Assembly (NCBI GenBank): GCA_024401745.1
Contig: JAKSKK010000002.1
Location: 23,945-87,944 of the forward strand
Direction: 5' to 3'
DNA length: 64,000 bases
DNA from: Bacteroidales bacterium
GTDB lineage: Bacteria; Bacteroidota; Bacteroidia; Bacteroidales; UBA932
Shown: piece after piece, positions 44,955-53,693 of the stretch
Layout of the letters: each line of letters begins with the position of its first letter
Numbering within the stretch: position 1 is the stretch's first letter
Made by a program: the position numbers and the translations under genes
The notes under the pieces: generated by a model
Databases searched by the model: none
What the model saw: only the letters and a program-made list of their open reading frames with translations
Told to the model about the DNA's origin: nothing

Positions 44955-46808
44955 ATGGTTAATTTTACACGTTTTCGCGCATATATGCGCGCGTGTGTAG
45001 CATTGAGATTCTTAAGGAAAATATCGGTTTTCGCCGTCCTGCTGCTTCTGAACGCATGTTCAGGGCAGCTGCCTGAGCTCCCTTCTAGGCCGGATGGTCC
45101 CGTCGAGGTGGGCTTTGCCGTAGGCGGTGGTGCCGGCGTGACGGTAAAGACCACGGCAGGCGCCGACGGCCTTTCCACCGAGTGGAATGCCGGCGACGAG
45201 GTTGCGCTCTGGGCCATCGCCGATGGAGGCTCCGCCGTCCTGGAAGCCAATGCTTTCCGCGTCGACGGCATTGCTGACGACATGGCGTTCTTCACTGCCG
45301 GTCTTCCGCAGGCAATGCCTGAAGGAGAATACAGCTATTACGTGACATATCCTGTTCCGAAGACCTTCTCCGGCCTTGTGGCATCATTTGACGTTCCTGC
45401 TGTCCAGGACGGTCGTTCAGGTGCCGGCGAAGACCTCATGATAGCCGGTCCGGTCCGCCACGGAGCCCTCAAGCCCATCGACTGGATGAATATCGACCAT
45501 TCCGAGATGGTCATCAACCTGGACCACGTGCTGCACCGCCTGCGCTTCTACACCACAGACTCCCGACTTGAAGGAGAACCCGTGCAGCGCATAACCGCCA
45601 CCTTCCCCAAGGCAGTCGCTGGCGGCGTGGACGTTGACCTTGCCGGCCATTCCCTTCAGGCCCGCGCCGGAGGATCATCCACCATTACCATCGAAGCCGC
45701 GGAACCGGTGGCAATATCCGGTGGTTCCCACAGGAATTATCTCTTCGCTTCGATCATTCCCACCACCTTCGCTGACGGGGAGAGCATGTCGGTGAAGCTC
45801 TATACTGAAACCAAGGTTGCCAAGGCGGAAATCCCCCTCCAGTCCAGAACCTTTGCCGCCGGCCATTCCACCCCGGTGCGCATCATTCCCGAATCGGTGC
45901 AGAACCGTGGAAAGATATACGTCAACATCCTTTCCAACAACCTGGGAGAGAATGTCGACAAGGTGACCTTCTCAGCTCCTGAAGGCTGCAAGTGGTCAGA
46001 CAACGGTACCAACACCTACGTATACGAGCCTTCGGATCCCATTGCGGATACCCGTTCCTTCGTCCTGGAGTATGAGGACGATGCTGCGTTCCGCACCCTA
46101 AGCGGCCAGGCTGTCACCGTCACGTATGATTCCGAGCATGTCACGATCTCGGAGAGCCTGACGGTCGAGGATCTGGCTGGCAAGTATTCCACTGTGCTGA
46201 ACCTCAATGTCCCGTACCTTCTGTACGAGGATTTCTCCGGAGTCGAAAGCTTCTCTTCACACGATGTGCACAAGACCTCGAGCGCCGGTTCAAAGGATGC
46301 CGTAGGATTCCTTGACGGATGGAGCGGAGGCCGAATAGGAGCTGAAGCGGGCAAGTGCATCAGAATTGCCTGCCGCCGTGAGACTTCCGTCGATTACCAT
46401 GCGCGCGTCGATTCCGCTCCGCTGAAGGGCATCATCAAGAAGCCCGCGGATATCAGCGTGGAGTTCGATTACGGCGCAGACAACCAGCCTGGTGGAATCC
46501 CCATCGCCATCTATGACGGCAATGTAGGTCAGGACTGCTACATAGGCTATACCACCACCACGAAACAGTATATGAGCGGTGCCACCGACGGCACCTTCGA
46601 CAGGGACGTCAACACGTTCTATATCAAGGAATACACGGGAAGTTACTCCAACACGCCCAACAATGACACGTTTGTGCTTCAGAACGTGCCGGCCGGCGAT
46701 CTTCATCGCATTAGCTGGAGAACCGAGGTGGAACACCAGGCCGGCACCACAAATACCACGGCGTGGTTGTATATCGATAATGTAAAAGTAAAGATATCAA
46801 GCAAATGA
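44955..46808 (+). CDS. Fimbrillin-like lipoprotein
   Basis: The 617-residue protein has a lipobox LLLLNAC (about Cys35), after an N-terminal extension; the ATG at 44985 (MRACVALRF...) could be the true start. The mature N-terminal half has the fimbrillin/Mfa-like pattern: VTVKTT, WNAGDEVALWA, DDMAFFTAGLP, EYSYYVTYP, each typical of the first fold of Bacteroidota pilins. The C-terminal third (LYEDFSGVESFSSHD onwards, about residue 415) is a sandwich with ETSVDYHARVDSAPLKGI, often attached to such proteins. It heads the run of surface genes. Whether it is polymerised into pili is unknown. Confidence 0.72.
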   Translation: MVNFTRFRAYMRACVALRFLRKISVFAVLLLLNACSGQLPELPSRPDGPVEVGFAVGGGAGVTVKTTAGADGLSTEWNAGDEVALWAIADGGSAVLEANAFRVDGIADDMAFFTAGLPQAMPEGEYSYYVTYPVPKTFSGLVASFDVPAVQDGRSGAGEDLMIAGPVRHGALKPIDWMNIDHSEMVINLDHVLHRLRFYTTDSRLEGEPVQRITATFPKAVAGGVDVDLAGHSLQARAGGSSTITIEAAEPVAISGGSHRNYLFASIIPTTFADGESMSVKLYTETKVAKAEIPLQSRTFAAGHSTPVRIIPESVQNRGKIYVNILSNNLGENVDKVTFSAPEGCKWSDNGTNTYVYEPSDPIADTRSFVLEYEDDAAFRTLSGQAVTVTYDSEHVTISESLTVEDLAGKYSTVLNLNVPYLLYEDFSGVESFSSHDVHKTSSAGSKDAVGFLDGWSGGRIGAEAGKCIRIACRRETSVDYHARVDSAPLKGIIKKPADISVEFDYGADNQPGGIPIAIYDGNVGQDCYIGYTTTTKQYMSGATDGTFDRDVNTFYIKEYTGSYSNTPNNDTFVLQNVPAGDLHRISWRTEVEHQAGTTNTTAWLYIDNVKVKISSK

Positions 46809-47518
46809 AAAGAATCGCAATTGTATTGATTGCCCTTGCGGCCATGGCCTTGCCTGCCTGCCAGAAGACGGCGCAGACAGGCTGTCTGAGCTTCTCCCTC
46901 AAAGAGGGTGAAGTTGCCGACGTGCAGACCAAGGGCAATGTTTCAGATTACGCAACCGTACCTTCTGAGGGTGATTTCACCCTCACTGTAAAGAATGGCT
47001 CCGCCATCGTCTGGAGCGGCCTCCTGTCAACCTGGAACGTGACAGATCAGCTGGCTGCCGGCAAGTACACGGTTGAGGCCGTGTATGGTTCCGTCGAGGA
47101 TGAAGGATACGCAAAGCCCTGCTTTGCAGGCTCGGCTGACGTCACCGTCGTAGGTGGACAGAACACCAGCGTGACGATTCCTGTGTCATTGGGCAATGCC
47201 ATTGTCAGGATCAGCTGTACCGACGAGTTCAAGAGTTACTACACTTCCTATTCCTTCACTGTCACCACAGGTGCTGGCAACGTGTTCGAGAATGTGACCG
47301 ATGCCATATTCATGGACGCATACAAGTTCACCCTCAACGGCACTTTCACCACACAGAACGGAAAGAATGTCACCATGGCGCCCAAGAGCTGGAACGTGGA
47401 TGCCGCCACATGCTACAATGTGGTGTTCGATGCCACGAACGTAGGCAATGTCACAGTGTCCATCAGCTTCGACGACACAGTGCAGACAGTAGAATTTGAA
47501 CAGGACCTTAACGAGTAG
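46805..47518 (+). CDS. DUF4493 lipoprotein
   Basis: The 237-residue lipoprotein has the signal MKRIAIVLIALAAMALPAC (Cys19) and one DUF4493 domain: GCLSFSLKEGEVADVQTKG, then the repeated F-T-L-x-V-K-N / W-S-G / AAGKYTVEAVYG strands that start this family. DUF4493 is restricted to Bacteroidota and has no known function; its Ig-like pattern and lipidation suggest an exposed surface role. It overlaps the fimbrillin-like gene by four bases (ATGA), so translation is coupled. Confidence 0.82.
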   Translation: MKRIAIVLIALAAMALPACQKTAQTGCLSFSLKEGEVADVQTKGNVSDYATVPSEGDFTLTVKNGSAIVWSGLLSTWNVTDQLAAGKYTVEAVYGSVEDEGYAKPCFAGSADVTVVGGQNTSVTIPVSLGNAIVRISCTDEFKSYYTSYSFTVTTGAGNVFENVTDAIFMDAYKFTLNGTFTTQNGKNVTMAPKSWNVDAATCYNVVFDATNVGNVTVSISFDDTVQTVEFEQDLNE

Positions 47519-47522
47519 AGAG

Positions 47523-48776
47523 ATGAAGAAGATTTTGATGTTAGCGGCCATTGCGGCTGCAATGTTCACTTCCTGCAGGAAGATCGGCGGTCTCGAGATG
47601 ACCGCCAACGGCACCCTTTCATTCGCCGGTCTCGAACTTCTGTACGACACTGAGGTTGCCACAAAGGCCACGGCGGCCCCAGGCAACTATGCCATATTCG
47701 TTTACAACGAGGCTGGGGACCAGGTGGTCAAGACGACCTATTCCGAGGCTCTCTCAAGCGATGGCATATCATTGCTTGCAGGCAACTACACTCTCGAGGC
47801 CCGCAGCACCGAGGAGGAAATTCCCGCATCAGTTTTCGAGGTTCCTGTCTATGGCGCCACCAAGGAATTCAGCATCGAGGCAGGCGAGACCACTGAAATA
47901 GGAAGCCTCACATGTACGCTCATGCAGTGCAAGGTCACGGTGGAATATGATTCAGCATTCCTCGAGGACGTCACCGGCCCCTGCCAGACCGACGTCACGG
48001 TAACCGCAGGTGCACCTCTGGTATATGAGCTCAAATACAACGCAGGTTCCGTGAACTATGACAAGTCAGCCGGCTATTTTGCCGTGAACAACGGTGCCAA
48101 CACCACCATGACTGTCGTGTTCAAGGGCAGCATAAACGGCAAGAGCCAGAAGATGACGGCTTCACTTACAGGCATTCAGCCCAGGCAGTGGCGTCAGATC
48201 AAGTTCTACAAGAGGATCGATGCTCTGGGCAACAGCAGCTTCCTTATCAGCATCAACAGCTTCGTGGATGACGAGGAGCTCACCGTTTCCCTCGTTGTGG
48301 AGAATGAGCCTGTGATCGGCGAAGACCCGAACGCTCCCAAGGGCGACGGAGGCATAACCCTCGAGTTTGCCGAAGGCTGCCCTTACACTGACCTCCTGAA
48401 CATCGTGGTTCCTGACCCTGAAGTATCGGCAATGGACCTCAGGTTCAACATCTCCGTCCCCAACGGGGTCAAGAAGTTCGTCGTCGACATCGATTCCGAC
48501 AGCGAGACCTTCATCAGCTCAGTCATGCTTACCGGAAGCACACAGCTCGACCTCATCAATCCCATGGAGAGCCAGGGCCTCGTATTCGACATCGTTCCCT
48601 TCCCTCACGGACAGGAACTTGTAGGCCAGACGAGTCTGGTGTTCGACCTGAGCGCAGCCCAGGAGCCCATCAGCATCTTTGCCGGCCACCATACTTTCAC
48701 AATGTCGATCACTGACCAGAAGGGCTGCAAGAACAGCATCCCCGTAGTACTTGTAGTAGAAAAAGCAGCAGAATAA
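47523..48776 (+). CDS. DUF4493 lipoprotein (longer)
   Basis: The 417-residue lipoprotein has MFTSC as lipobox (Cys18 region). It begins with a DUF4493-type domain (GTLSFAGLELLYDTEVATKA, LLAGNYTLEARS, ETTEIGSLTCTLMQCKVTVEYDS) and carries a second beta-rich region of about 150 residues (PKGDGGITLEFAEGCPYTD onwards) of unknown family. I used the ATG at 47523, five bases after the previous stop; an earlier frame has no ATG. The third DUF4493 gene follows 13 bases later, so three paralogues run in tandem. Confidence 0.8.
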   Translation: MKKILMLAAIAAAMFTSCRKIGGLEMTANGTLSFAGLELLYDTEVATKATAAPGNYAIFVYNEAGDQVVKTTYSEALSSDGISLLAGNYTLEARSTEEEIPASVFEVPVYGATKEFSIEAGETTEIGSLTCTLMQCKVTVEYDSAFLEDVTGPCQTDVTVTAGAPLVYELKYNAGSVNYDKSAGYFAVNNGANTTMTVVFKGSINGKSQKMTASLTGIQPRQWRQIKFYKRIDALGNSSFLISINSFVDDEELTVSLVVENEPVIGEDPNAPKGDGGITLEFAEGCPYTDLLNIVVPDPEVSAMDLRFNISVPNGVKKFVVDIDSDSETFISSVMLTGSTQLDLINPMESQGLVFDIVPFPHGQELVGQTSLVFDLSAAQEPISIFAGHHTFTMSITDQKGCKNSIPVVLVVEKAAE

Positions 48777-48789
48777 GGGAGGGACGGAT

Positions 48790-50595
48790 ATGAAGAAGCA
48801 GAATTTCATCATTGCAATCATGGCTGCTGCCGCGCTGCTTTCCTGCAACAAGGCAGAGATCGTTTCAGAGGGCGACGGATGCCTTACTCTTGGAGTGGCC
48901 ATCCCCGAGACCAAGGCTGCACTCAGCGCCAGCGATCTTCTGAACACCGCCAAGGTGAACATCTACTATGCCGATTTCTCAGGACTCGTGCGTTCATACG
49001 TATATTCCGAGGCTCCTGAGGAGATATGGCTTCCCGCAAACGAGTACCGTGTGGACGTGATTGCCGGCGAGGCTGCGAAGGAATCTCCCGCTTCCGCATC
49101 ATGGGAGCAGAAGAGCTACAGCGGTTCCAAGGCATTCACGATCCAGGCCGGCAAGAGTACCGGCGTAGAGGTTGTGGCAACCGTCAGCAACGCGATCTCG
49201 ACGGTTTCCTTCGACTCGAGCGTTGCCGAAAACTTCGCTGCAGGGTACACCCTGACTATAGGCGTGGGCGACAACACTCTAGTTTATGACGCGTCCAAGA
49301 GCGGCGCCGAGGGCTATTTCCTCATTGCAGGGATCGATGAGCCCGGATTTGCCTGGACCTTCGAAGGCAACCTGAGCAAGGACGGCTCCGCTTTCAGCAA
49401 GAGCGGTGAAATAAGCGGTATCGAGGCCGGAAAGGTATATGCCATGACCCTCAAGTATTCCATCAAGGACGGCATAGGTACCTTCGAACTCTTCGTCGAC
49501 TATACCACCGATGTGGTTGAGGACAACATTATCTTCACTCCTGTCTCAACGGGCCTCTCAGCATCTGCATACCGAGACATCTGGGCAGCCCATGCCACGA
49601 TCTATGCCGATGTAGATGAATCCGAGTACACCGATGCTTCGGCAATAGCCTTCGCATACAGCGCCGACGGTTCAAGCTGGACCACGGTTCCCGCAGTGAG
49701 AGCTGCCGAGGGCAGCTACAAGGCTGTTCTTACAGGACTCACTCCCTCGACTGAATACAGCTACAAGCTCGTCATCGCAGGCGAAGACATGGGCGATGCC
49801 ATGACTCTCACCACCGACGCTGCTCCCGTAGTGCCCAACGGCGGCTTAGAGGCCACGTCAAATTCATGGGACGGCAATTACAAGGAGTGGTATGACGCAT
49901 CTTCCAGCGATCCTCTGTGCCGTACTCCCTGGTGGGGCTCCGGCAACGGAAGCGATAATGTAAGCGGTTCAGCCGCCTACAAGATCATCTGCGCGCCTGA
50001 TACGGGCACCAAGGTCGAGGGCAGCCAGTCAGCATGCCTGCAGTCGCAGTATGCAGTGGTCAAGTTCGCCGCCGGCAACCTGTTCACCGGATACTTCGCC
50101 GGTCTGGTCGGCACCACGGGCGGTATGGTGAACTTCGGACGTCCGTTCACTGCCCGTCCCACCGCGCTCAGGTTCTGGGCAAAGTACAAGGGTGGACTCA
50201 TCACCGACGTGAACGGTTATCCCAAGGACCATCCCGTGAGCAAGAGCGACTATGACTGCGGCCGTGTGCAGATAGCTCTCGGTATATGGAACAAGAAGAC
50301 ATACGGAGGCTCCAACGAGTGCCCCATCCAGGTCAACACCACCAACGAGGCTACCTTCGTCGACTACACCACCGATCCCAGCACCCTCGCATACGGCGAG
50401 CAGCTGTTCCAGAGCAGTGCCAGCGACGGCCTGAACGAATGGAAGGAATATACCATTCCCCTTGATTTCAAGGATGTGGATACAGTGCCCACGCATATCG
50501 TTATCTCCTGCGCGGCCAGCATGTACGGCGACTACTTCACCGGCTGCCGCACCGCCGCACTCTGGATCGACAAGATGGAATTCGTATACGAATAA
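48790..50595 (+). CDS. DUF4493-PCMD lipoprotein
   Basis: The 601-residue lipoprotein has lipobox ALLSC (Cys19). Domains in order: a DUF4493-like domain (about 25-235), a fibronectin-like linker (about 250-350, VRAAEGSYKAVLTGLTPSTEY), and a PCMD domain (about 355-601) with VVKFAAGNLFTGYFAGLVG, NFGRPFTARP and the terminal GDYFTGCRTAALWIDKMEF. PCMD stands for putative carbohydrate metabolism domain; it is a jelly-roll-like module and no activity is proven. A second PCMD protein lies three genes downstream. Confidence 0.82.
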   Translation: MKKQNFIIAIMAAAALLSCNKAEIVSEGDGCLTLGVAIPETKAALSASDLLNTAKVNIYYADFSGLVRSYVYSEAPEEIWLPANEYRVDVIAGEAAKESPASASWEQKSYSGSKAFTIQAGKSTGVEVVATVSNAISTVSFDSSVAENFAAGYTLTIGVGDNTLVYDASKSGAEGYFLIAGIDEPGFAWTFEGNLSKDGSAFSKSGEISGIEAGKVYAMTLKYSIKDGIGTFELFVDYTTDVVEDNIIFTPVSTGLSASAYRDIWAAHATIYADVDESEYTDASAIAFAYSADGSSWTTVPAVRAAEGSYKAVLTGLTPSTEYSYKLVIAGEDMGDAMTLTTDAAPVVPNGGLEATSNSWDGNYKEWYDASSSDPLCRTPWWGSGNGSDNVSGSAAYKIICAPDTGTKVEGSQSACLQSQYAVVKFAAGNLFTGYFAGLVGTTGGMVNFGRPFTARPTALRFWAKYKGGLITDVNGYPKDHPVSKSDYDCGRVQIALGIWNKKTYGGSNECPIQVNTTNEATFVDYTTDPSTLAYGEQLFQSSASDGLNEWKEYTIPLDFKDVDTVPTHIVISCAASMYGDYFTGCRTAALWIDKMEFVYE

Positions 50596-50598
50596 TCT

Positions 50599-51342
50599 AT
50601 GAAACGCCGCCTGACACTGACTTTGATTCTTCTGAGCCTTGGCCTGAGCGCCATGGCCCAGAAGGAGATTGTGCGCTACGACGGCACAGTTCATCCAGTC
50701 ATTGCTACAAAGGGATCCTGGATAGTCGGAGGCACTGCAGCCTTCACCGGGCATGACAATGCCAACTACAATTTCGCCGTTGTCAGCGGCATCAATTCCG
50801 TAGGCTTCCACGCATCGGTGGCTCCGGAGTTCTGCTGGTTCCTTCAGGACAATCTCGGTTTCGGAGCAAAGGTCGGCTATGGCCGCACCATGCTCGACGC
50901 CGCCTCGGGGTCAGTCGACTTCGGCAGCATCTCGCTCGGTGTCAAGGACTATTACACCATCAGCCAGGACCTCAGCCTTACGGCATTCATGCGCTACTAT
51001 ATCCCCATCGCGGATTCCGAGCGCATAGCGATGTACGTCGATGCAGGCCTGCAGGGCGTGTGGGGTCACTCCAAGGAGAGCGACGAGCACACCGGCGCAG
51101 TGGTCGGCACATGGCAGGACAAGTGGAAGGCCGGCCTGGTGGTAAATCCGGGCATCATGGCCTACTTCAGCAAGCACGTTGCCGTGTTCGCCAGCCTTGG
51201 AATGGCCGGCCTGTGCTACGGCAGAGTGAGTCAGGTGCACAATCAGGTGGATGAAGGCTCCAGGGGCTCCTTCTCGCTGAGCTACATGCTCGACCTTACA
51301 TCCCTGAACATAGGTCTTGACTTTTATATCGGAAAGAGATGA
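50599..51342 (+). CDS. Small outer-membrane beta-barrel protein
   Basis: The 247-residue protein has a signal peptide (MKRRLTLTLILLSLGLSAMA) and alternating aromatic/hydrophobic strands with short turns: GFGAKVGYGRTML, LSLTAFMRYYIPI, VFASLGMAGLCYG and a last strand LNIGLDFYIGKR. This fits an 8- to 10-strand barrel of the OmpW/porin-like kind. It has no cysteine lipobox. It overlaps the next barrel gene by four bases (ATGA). Confidence 0.72.
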   Translation: MKRRLTLTLILLSLGLSAMAQKEIVRYDGTVHPVIATKGSWIVGGTAAFTGHDNANYNFAVVSGINSVGFHASVAPEFCWFLQDNLGFGAKVGYGRTMLDAASGSVDFGSISLGVKDYYTISQDLSLTAFMRYYIPIADSERIAMYVDAGLQGVWGHSKESDEHTGAVVGTWQDKWKAGLVVNPGIMAYFSKHVAVFASLGMAGLCYGRVSQVHNQVDEGSRGSFSLSYMLDLTSLNIGLDFYIGKR

Positions 51343-52043
51343 GAACAGCCAGGATACTGTTGACAGCGGCTGCCGCCCTTGTTCTGGCGGCTACGGCAAA
51401 CGCCCAGGTGATGGTGCCCAAGGGTGATTTCTCCGTGGGAGCACAGTTCGCGCACCTCAAGCTCGACAGCGACAACAGCGAGATAATGCTCCTGGTCAAC
51501 CCGGTTTCGGCCCAGGGAAAGATCTCACAGTTCTCGCCCTTCTTCGAATATGCATACAAGGACGACTGCACCTTTGGAGCCAGGATACAGTACTTCTCAG
51601 GCTCTGCAGTGCTCGACAACATCACTCTCGACCTTCTCAGCGAAGGCCTGAGCTTTGACCTTTCCGACCTCAATACGCACATGAAGCGCTTCGGCGCGTC
51701 GGTGTTCCACAGGAACTACTTCGCCCTCGATCCTCGCAGCAGAGTGGGCATCATTGCCGAGGAGTCCCTCTCGTTCAGCGAGGGCCGTACCGAATATGAC
51801 AAGACGAAGCCGGGAATGAACTACTCCACCTCCAACAAGCTGAACTTCGCGTTCAGCCCGGGTATGGTGTTCTATGTGATGAACAACGTTTCCGTCATGC
51901 TCACCATCAGCATGGCAAACATGTCATACAATTCAGTCAAGTGCTTCACCGACGGCTCTCAGTCCGGAGGCCGTTCCAAGTTCGCCGCCAGGTTCGGCGT
52001 CGACCTTACCGGCATCAATTTCGGCGTGGCATTCCATTTTTAG
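51339..52043 (+). CDS. Small outer-membrane beta-barrel protein
   Basis: The 234-residue protein has a signal peptide (MRTARILLTAAAALVLAATANA). The strand pattern FSVGAQFAHLKL, FFEYAYKDDCTFGARIQYF, VSVMLTISMANMSY and a C-terminal INFGVAFHF ending in Phe is the classical barrel signature recognised by BamA. It is of the same size class as the gene before it but not closely similar in sequence. Translation is coupled to the previous gene. Confidence 0.72.
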   Translation: MRTARILLTAAAALVLAATANAQVMVPKGDFSVGAQFAHLKLDSDNSEIMLLVNPVSAQGKISQFSPFFEYAYKDDCTFGARIQYFSGSAVLDNITLDLLSEGLSFDLSDLNTHMKRFGASVFHRNYFALDPRSRVGIIAEESLSFSEGRTEYDKTKPGMNYSTSNKLNFAFSPGMVFYVMNNVSVMLTISMANMSYNSVKCFTDGSQSGGRSKFAARFGVDLTGINFGVAFHF

Positions 52044-52046
52044 AAC

Positions 52047-53681
52047 ATGAAGAAAAGGCTCGCGTTCATATCTGTCCTTCTTTCTCTCTGCGGCTGCATC
52101 GAGAATGACCTTCCGTATCCCGTACGCGTGGCAGAGATCACTGCCATGGATGTCGAGGATGCGTCTGCCGTCAGGATAGACGTGGCAAAACGCGCGGTGA
52201 GCATAGAGCTTGAAGAGAGTGCCGACCTTTCGAAGGTGCGTGTGCTTAGTGCTGCATACAGGCATGAGATCACCGTCAGCGAACCCGAGCTGGTGGCAGT
52301 GCATGACCTGAGAACCCCCAGAAAGTTCACGCTCAGGACCTATCAGGACTATGAATGGACGGTTTCCGCCGTTCAGAGCATCGAAAGATACTTTACTGTC
52401 AGGGGGCAGATGGGTGCGGCCGTCATAGACGATGTGAACCACAGGGCCGTAGTCACGGTTTCTGCGTCGACATCACTGAAAAACATCACGGTCACCTCGC
52501 TCAAGCTTGGTCCCGCAGGCGCTTCATACAGCCCCCAGATGTCCGACATCCATGATTTTACCGACGGAGCAGAGGTTTCGGTGACATTCGACGGCAAGAC
52601 TGAGACTTGGCTGCTCTATGCCGAGCAGACTTCCGTATCGGTGGAGATGGCGTCAGTCGATGCCTGGACCTGCTGCGCATGGCTGACCGCCAATGGCGTG
52701 GCCGGCAGCGAAAGCGGATTCCTGTGGAGAGCAAAGGGCGACTCCGAGTGGACTGAAGCCACTGGAGTAACTGTGGAAGGCGGAACCTTCAAGGTCTGCC
52801 TCGACGGCCTTCAGCCCGAGACCGTATATGAATGTCAGGCATACAGCGGCGGCGACAATACCCCGACGGTAGAATTCACCACCGAGGCTGCCGAGCAGCT
52901 GCCAAACGCCGGATTCGAGGCGTACAGCAACGCCGAGTCTTCCGTATATTATTCCTGGTTCAACCCCGCTTCCTCCGAACTTGGCGAGCAGACCAAATGG
53001 TGGGATTCCGGCAACATAGGCTCCACCACGGTGGGCTCCGCCTATTGCATCGCCATGCCGGACACCGACATCAGGCACGGCGGCGCAGCCAGCGCATCGC
53101 TGGTATCGCGCAACGTGGTGATCAAGTTCGCGGCGGGCAACACCTTCTCAGGTGAGTTTGCAGGGCTCGTCGGGACTCAGGGCGGCCTTGTGAACTTCGG
53201 CCGTCCGTGGGCGCTCCGGCCGCGTGCAATCAGGCTCTGGGCAAGGTACGAATGCGGCACCATCGACGTTGTGGACGGCTATCCCGCCGATCATCCCGTA
53301 AAGGCCGGCGACCCCGACTTCTGCTCGATGATGGTTGCGCTGGGCGACTGGGATTACCGCAGGTTCGGCGGCACTCCGCAGAGCCCCGTGCAGGTCAACA
53401 CCACCGACAAGAGCACCTTCTTCGACCCTGATGATGCCGCTGTGATAGCTTACGGCTACTTCTCTGCCGACTGCTCTTCCAACAAGTGGAGCGCCTTCCC
53501 TCAGGTTGTGGACAGCGCTGCCGACGGCTGGGTCCAGCTTGAAATTCCGTTCGACTACAAGGCTCTCGACAGAAAGCCCACGCACATAATAGTGTCATTC
53601 GCATCCAGCGCGCTCGGCGACTACTTCACCGGTTCATCGCAGAGCAGGCTCTGGATAGATGACATCACACTGATATACTAA
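52047..53681 (+). CDS. PCMD lipoprotein
   Basis: The 544-residue lipoprotein has lipobox SLCGC (Cys17) and two or three Ig-like domains (about 25-280), then a PCMD domain (about 290-544) clearly paralogous to that of the DUF4493-PCMD protein: VVIKFAAGNTFSGEFAGLVG, NFGRPWALRP, VDGYPADHPVKAGD and the end GDYFTGSSQSRLWIDDI. The N-terminal half lacks DUF4493. GH2 follows 12 bases later. Confidence 0.82.
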   Translation: MKKRLAFISVLLSLCGCIENDLPYPVRVAEITAMDVEDASAVRIDVAKRAVSIELEESADLSKVRVLSAAYRHEITVSEPELVAVHDLRTPRKFTLRTYQDYEWTVSAVQSIERYFTVRGQMGAAVIDDVNHRAVVTVSASTSLKNITVTSLKLGPAGASYSPQMSDIHDFTDGAEVSVTFDGKTETWLLYAEQTSVSVEMASVDAWTCCAWLTANGVAGSESGFLWRAKGDSEWTEATGVTVEGGTFKVCLDGLQPETVYECQAYSGGDNTPTVEFTTEAAEQLPNAGFEAYSNAESSVYYSWFNPASSELGEQTKWWDSGNIGSTTVGSAYCIAMPDTDIRHGGAASASLVSRNVVIKFAAGNTFSGEFAGLVGTQGGLVNFGRPWALRPRAIRLWARYECGTIDVVDGYPADHPVKAGDPDFCSMMVALGDWDYRRFGGTPQSPVQVNTTDKSTFFDPDDAAVIAYGYFSADCSSNKWSAFPQVVDSAADGWVQLEIPFDYKALDRKPTHIIVSFASSALGDYFTGSSQSRLWIDDITLIY

Positions 53682-53693
53682 AAACCGCACTAT

